Shown in pieces: positions 12,785 through 14,779 of a stretch of 14,779 nucleotides of DNA. The DNA comes from TMED14 sp965657195 (GTDB lineage Bacteria > Bacteroidota > Bacteroidia > Flavobacteriales > Schleiferiaceae), in the NCBI GenBank assembly GCA_965657195.1, contig CBFHNK010000043.1, forward strand, positions 1 to 14,779, given 5' to 3'. Position numbers and translations under genes: made by a program. The notes beneath the pieces are model-generated. The model searched no databases. It had not been told where the DNA came from and worked only from the letters and a program-made list of their open reading frames with translations. How positions within the stretch are numbered: the first letter of the stretch is position 1; each line of letters starts with the position of its first letter.

Positions 12785-13278
12785 TTTTCCACCGACTTCG
12801 CCATGTCCTCGACGGCGAGGCGCAGCGACTCCTTGTAGGCAGAAATCCGTGCGCGGACCGCGAGGTCTGAGGCTCCAAGGATTTGGGCGGCGAGGATGCC
12901 TGCGTTGGCTCCGCCGTTGAGGGCCACGGTGGCTACGGGCACGCCCTTGGGCATTTGAAGGATGCTCAGCACAGAATCCCAACCGTCAATCGAATTGCTG
13001 CTTTTCACCGGAACTCCGATGACGGGAAGCGGCGTGGCGCTGGCGACCATGCCGGGAAGGTGGGCGGCTCCGCCAGCTCCGGCGATGATGACTTGAATTC
13101 CGCGGTCGGCGGCCTGCTGGGCGTACTCGAGCATGCGCACGGGGGTGCGGTGGGCCGAAACGACCGTGATTTCGTAGCTGATTCCGAGCTCCTGGAGCAG
13201 ATCTGCGGCGCCTTGCATGACGGGAAGGTCGCTCTGGCTTCCCATGATGATTCCTACTTGGGGGGTGTTCGTGCTCAT
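12778..13278 (-). CDS. purE: PurE, N5-CAIR mutase
   Basis: Class I PurE moves the carboxyl group of N5-CAIR to give CAIR in purine synthesis, downstream of PurK. The 166-residue protein shows the family motifs: GSQSDLPVM (13-21), SAHRTP (41-46) with catalytic H43, GAGGAAHLPGM (67-77) with H73, GVPVKSS (88-94) and ALNGGANAGILAAQILG (119-135). The length is normal for a stand-alone bacterial PurE. The true start is ATG 13278, which overlaps the purK stop as ATGA; an open extension to 13374 runs inside purK and is not used. It is last in the minus-strand run SprT-like, purK, purE. Its last codons (ENQ) and stop touch heptad array 3. Confidence 0.96.
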   Translation of the reverse strand: MSTNTPQVGIIMGSQSDLPVMQGAADLLQELGISYEITVVSAHRTPVRMLEYAQQAADRGIQVIIAGAGGAAHLPGMVASATPLPVIGVPVKSSNSIDGWDSVLSILQMPKGVPVATVALNGGANAGILAAQILGASDLAVRARISAYKESLRLAVEDMAKSVENQ

Positions 13279-14450
13279 AGCTTTTGGGGTTGCGCCGACA
13301 CGGCGGTTAGGGCGTTGCGGGCGGCTGCTGCGCGGCTGCGCGCTTCGTCGACACTGTGGCCGACGGCCGTCCAATGGCCGAGTTTGCGAAAGGGGCGGGT
13401 TTGCGTTTTTCCGTACAGGTGCAGGTGGGCGCCGGGAACCGCCAAGGCGCGGTCCAGTCCCTCGTAGGCAACGGGGCCGCGGTGGCCTTCGGACCCGACC
13501 ACATTGGCCATCACCGTGGGCTGGCGAAGCGCCGTGGACCCCAATGGAAGCCCTGTGGCGCAGCGAAGCAGCTGCTCGAACTGCGAGGTTTCGCAGCCTT
13601 CAATGCTGAGGTGGCCCGAATTGTGGGGGCGGGGGGCTACCTCGTTCACGAGCCATTTCCCGTCGCGGGTGTAGAAGAGTTCGACGGCGAGAAGGCCAAA
13701 GATTCCAAGTGAAGTAGCCACCCGAAGCGCAAGCTGTTCAGCCTCAGCCAACGCCTCGGCGGGCAAAGGGGCAGGGCAGACCACAAATTCCACTTGGTTG
13801 GCGACGGGGTGAAACTCCATGGCCACGGGCGGAAAAACCGCAGTACTTCCGTCGGGGTGCCGGGCGACGATGACCCCGATTTCTTCGGCGATTTCGACAA
13901 GGGTCTCTGCGACGCAGGGCTGGTCGGGCAGCGCTTCGAGGTCTTCGGGGCGGCGCAGAACGCTGACGCCGAATCCGTCGTATCCGCCTTGGGCGACCTT
14001 CGACACAAAGGGTAGCGTCCAGCGGCCTTCGGCCACTGCGGCCTTGAGCGCCGACGCGCTCTCGAACCGCTCAAAGTCCGAGGTGGGAATGCCGTGCGCG
14101 GCCCAGTGGTCTTTTTGGGCGCCCTTGTTTTGGATGATGCGCAGGGCCGACGAAGGCGGGAAGCACGTCACACCCTCTGATTCGAGCTGGGCGAGGGCGT
14201 CGACGTTGACCGTTTCGATTTCGATCACGGCCGACTGGGCTCCGCGGGCAAAGTCCAGAACGGTCTGGTAGTCTTTGAAGTCTCCGACCTCGAACCGGCG
14301 CACGCCCCAGCGGCAGGGCGCTTCGGCATCGGGGTCGAGGGCGCGTACGCCCACGTCCATGCGCAGGGCTTCGGCGAGGAACATTTTGCCGAGCTGACCG
14401 CCGCCCAGCAGGGCAATTTCAAAGTTGGGGTTGGCGAGGGCTGAACTCAT
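13275..14450 (-). CDS. purK: PurK, N5-CAIR synthase
   Basis: PurK uses ATP and bicarbonate to carboxylate AIR to N5-CAIR, the substrate of PurE. The 391-residue ATP-grasp protein begins with LLGGGQLGKMFL (14-25), then shows VSKVAQGGYDGFG (149-161, nucleotide lysine and glycine-rich loop), GLLAVELFY (252-260) and WLVNEVAPRPHNSGHLS (266-282), carrying the metal-binding E257, E270 and the RPHNSGH signature. The usual E-[FI]-E-[NH] motif reads EIET (77-80). It is somewhat longer than the roughly 355-residue E. coli enzyme, which is common outside enterobacteria. ATG 14450 overlaps the stop of the SprT-like gene as ATGA, and its own stop overlaps purE the same way, so the three genes are translationally coupled. 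Confidence 0.96.
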   Translation of the reverse strand: MSSALANPNFEIALLGGGQLGKMFLAEALRMDVGVRALDPDAEAPCRWGVRRFEVGDFKDYQTVLDFARGAQSAVIEIETVNVDALAQLESEGVTCFPPSSALRIIQNKGAQKDHWAAHGIPTSDFERFESASALKAAVAEGRWTLPFVSKVAQGGYDGFGVSVLRRPEDLEALPDQPCVAETLVEIAEEIGVIVARHPDGSTAVFPPVAMEFHPVANQVEFVVCPAPLPAEALAEAEQLALRVATSLGIFGLLAVELFYTRDGKWLVNEVAPRPHNSGHLSIEGCETSQFEQLLRCATGLPLGSTALRQPTVMANVVGSEGHRGPVAYEGLDRALAVPGAHLHLYGKTQTRPFRKLGHWTAVGHSVDEARSRAAAARNALTAVSAQPQKL

Positions 14451-14779
14451 TCGTCGGTGCGCACTGCTTCAGCGAGCGGGTGCACGGCAAAGGTACGGCC
14501 TGTTTTTTTCTCGATGCAGGCGAAGCGCGTGCGGCGCTTGGGTCCTTTGCGAAATTCCATTCCATTGTCGAGTCGAAACCAGGCCCCTTCAGGAAGATGT
14601 TCCACGTGCAGTTGGTCGGAGTCTGCCCGAAGGGCGCGGAGCAGGTCCGGTGCCGCTCCACACGAAGCCTTAGGCTTGTGGAGCTGGCGCTCAAGTGCCC
14701 GGGCCACGGCTGGACTGAACACCTCGGGCCACGCGATGAACGGCGCCAGCAGTTCGCGGTAGCGCTTCTGCCCTTCTGC
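14447..14779 (-). CDS. SprT-like protein, C-terminal part
   Basis: The frame is open from the right edge, so only the last 110 residues are present. They include RYRELLAPFI, then HKPKAS, and a C-terminal module LPEGAWFRLDNGMEFRKG with KRRTRFACIEKKTGRTFAVHPLAEA. From memory this matches the ending of Bacteroidota SprT-like proteins (GSTF..YNGKVFKKG....KR..CVE..TGR.YLF.P.AEV), with the upstream part matching the region just after the HExxH zinc helix. The zinc site itself is outside the window. SprT-like proteins are minigluzincin metallopeptidases related to DNA-protein crosslink proteases, but the bacterial function is not settled. The stop overlaps the purK ATG as ATGA. A GTG at 14722 lies in frame but the coding match extends beyond it to the edge. 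Confidence 0.75.
   Translation of the reverse strand, partial: AEGQKRYRELLAPFIAWPEVFSPAVARALERQLHKPKASCGAAPDLLRALRADSDQLHVEHLPEGAWFRLDNGMEFRKGPKRRTRFACIEKKTGRTFAVHPLAEAVRTDE

Noticed and set aside
12883..13467. 194-codon plus-strand open frame
   Set aside because: Antisense to purE and the end of purK.

Overview
The window reads as high-GC Bacteroidota chromosome, most likely a Flavobacteriales-like lineage; the family is a guess. The evidence is a PorX response regulator with a PglZ phosphatase domain (type IX secretion control), the order porX-tsaE-ald-DUF4258, two perfect copies of the Bacteroidota -7 box TAnnTTTG close to gene starts, a Reg_prop/Y_Y_Y-like sensor kinase with a LytTR regulator, and almost no Shine-Dalgarno motifs. 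Coding density is very high, and all genes fall into six convergent or divergent blocks.

Layout, left to right: (1) the first 39 codons of an HD-domain phosphohydrolase on the minus strand (1-117). (2) A plus-strand operon porX, tsaE, ald, DUF4258 protein (155-3717). (3) Proline dehydrogenase on the minus strand (3825-5015). (4) aroB and aroA, overlapping, on the plus strand (5057-7229). (5) Two coupled minus-strand genes for probable outer-membrane beta-barrel proteins (7425-9562), the second with a signal sequence built from three 45-bp tandem units. (6) A plus-strand beta-propeller histidine kinase and its LytTR response regulator (9640-12756). (7) A minus-strand run, an SprT-like protein (C-terminal part only), purK and purE, each overlapping the next by ATGA (14779 down to 12778).

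The metabolic genes are housekeeping: two shikimate steps, two purine steps (AIR to CAIR), alanine and proline catabolism, and TsaE for tRNA t6A. The regulatory content is PorX and the kinase/LytTR pair. The pair lies back to back with the barrel gene pair, so those are natural candidate targets, though nothing in the sequence proves it.

The most unusual signal is non-coding. All three convergent gene junctions (3707-3828, 7230-7424, 12756-12784) carry a degenerate 7-bp tandem repeat of the form GTTRCTN / GCGACTG / GTAACTA; none of the three divergent junctions does. The repeat overlaps the last codons or stop codon of two genes, forms palindromes or a hairpin at two sites, and because its period is not a multiple of three it places stop codons in several frames. 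This looks like a gene-end repeat family with a possible bidirectional termination role. No tRNA, rRNA, CRISPR array, insertion sequence or phage gene was found.
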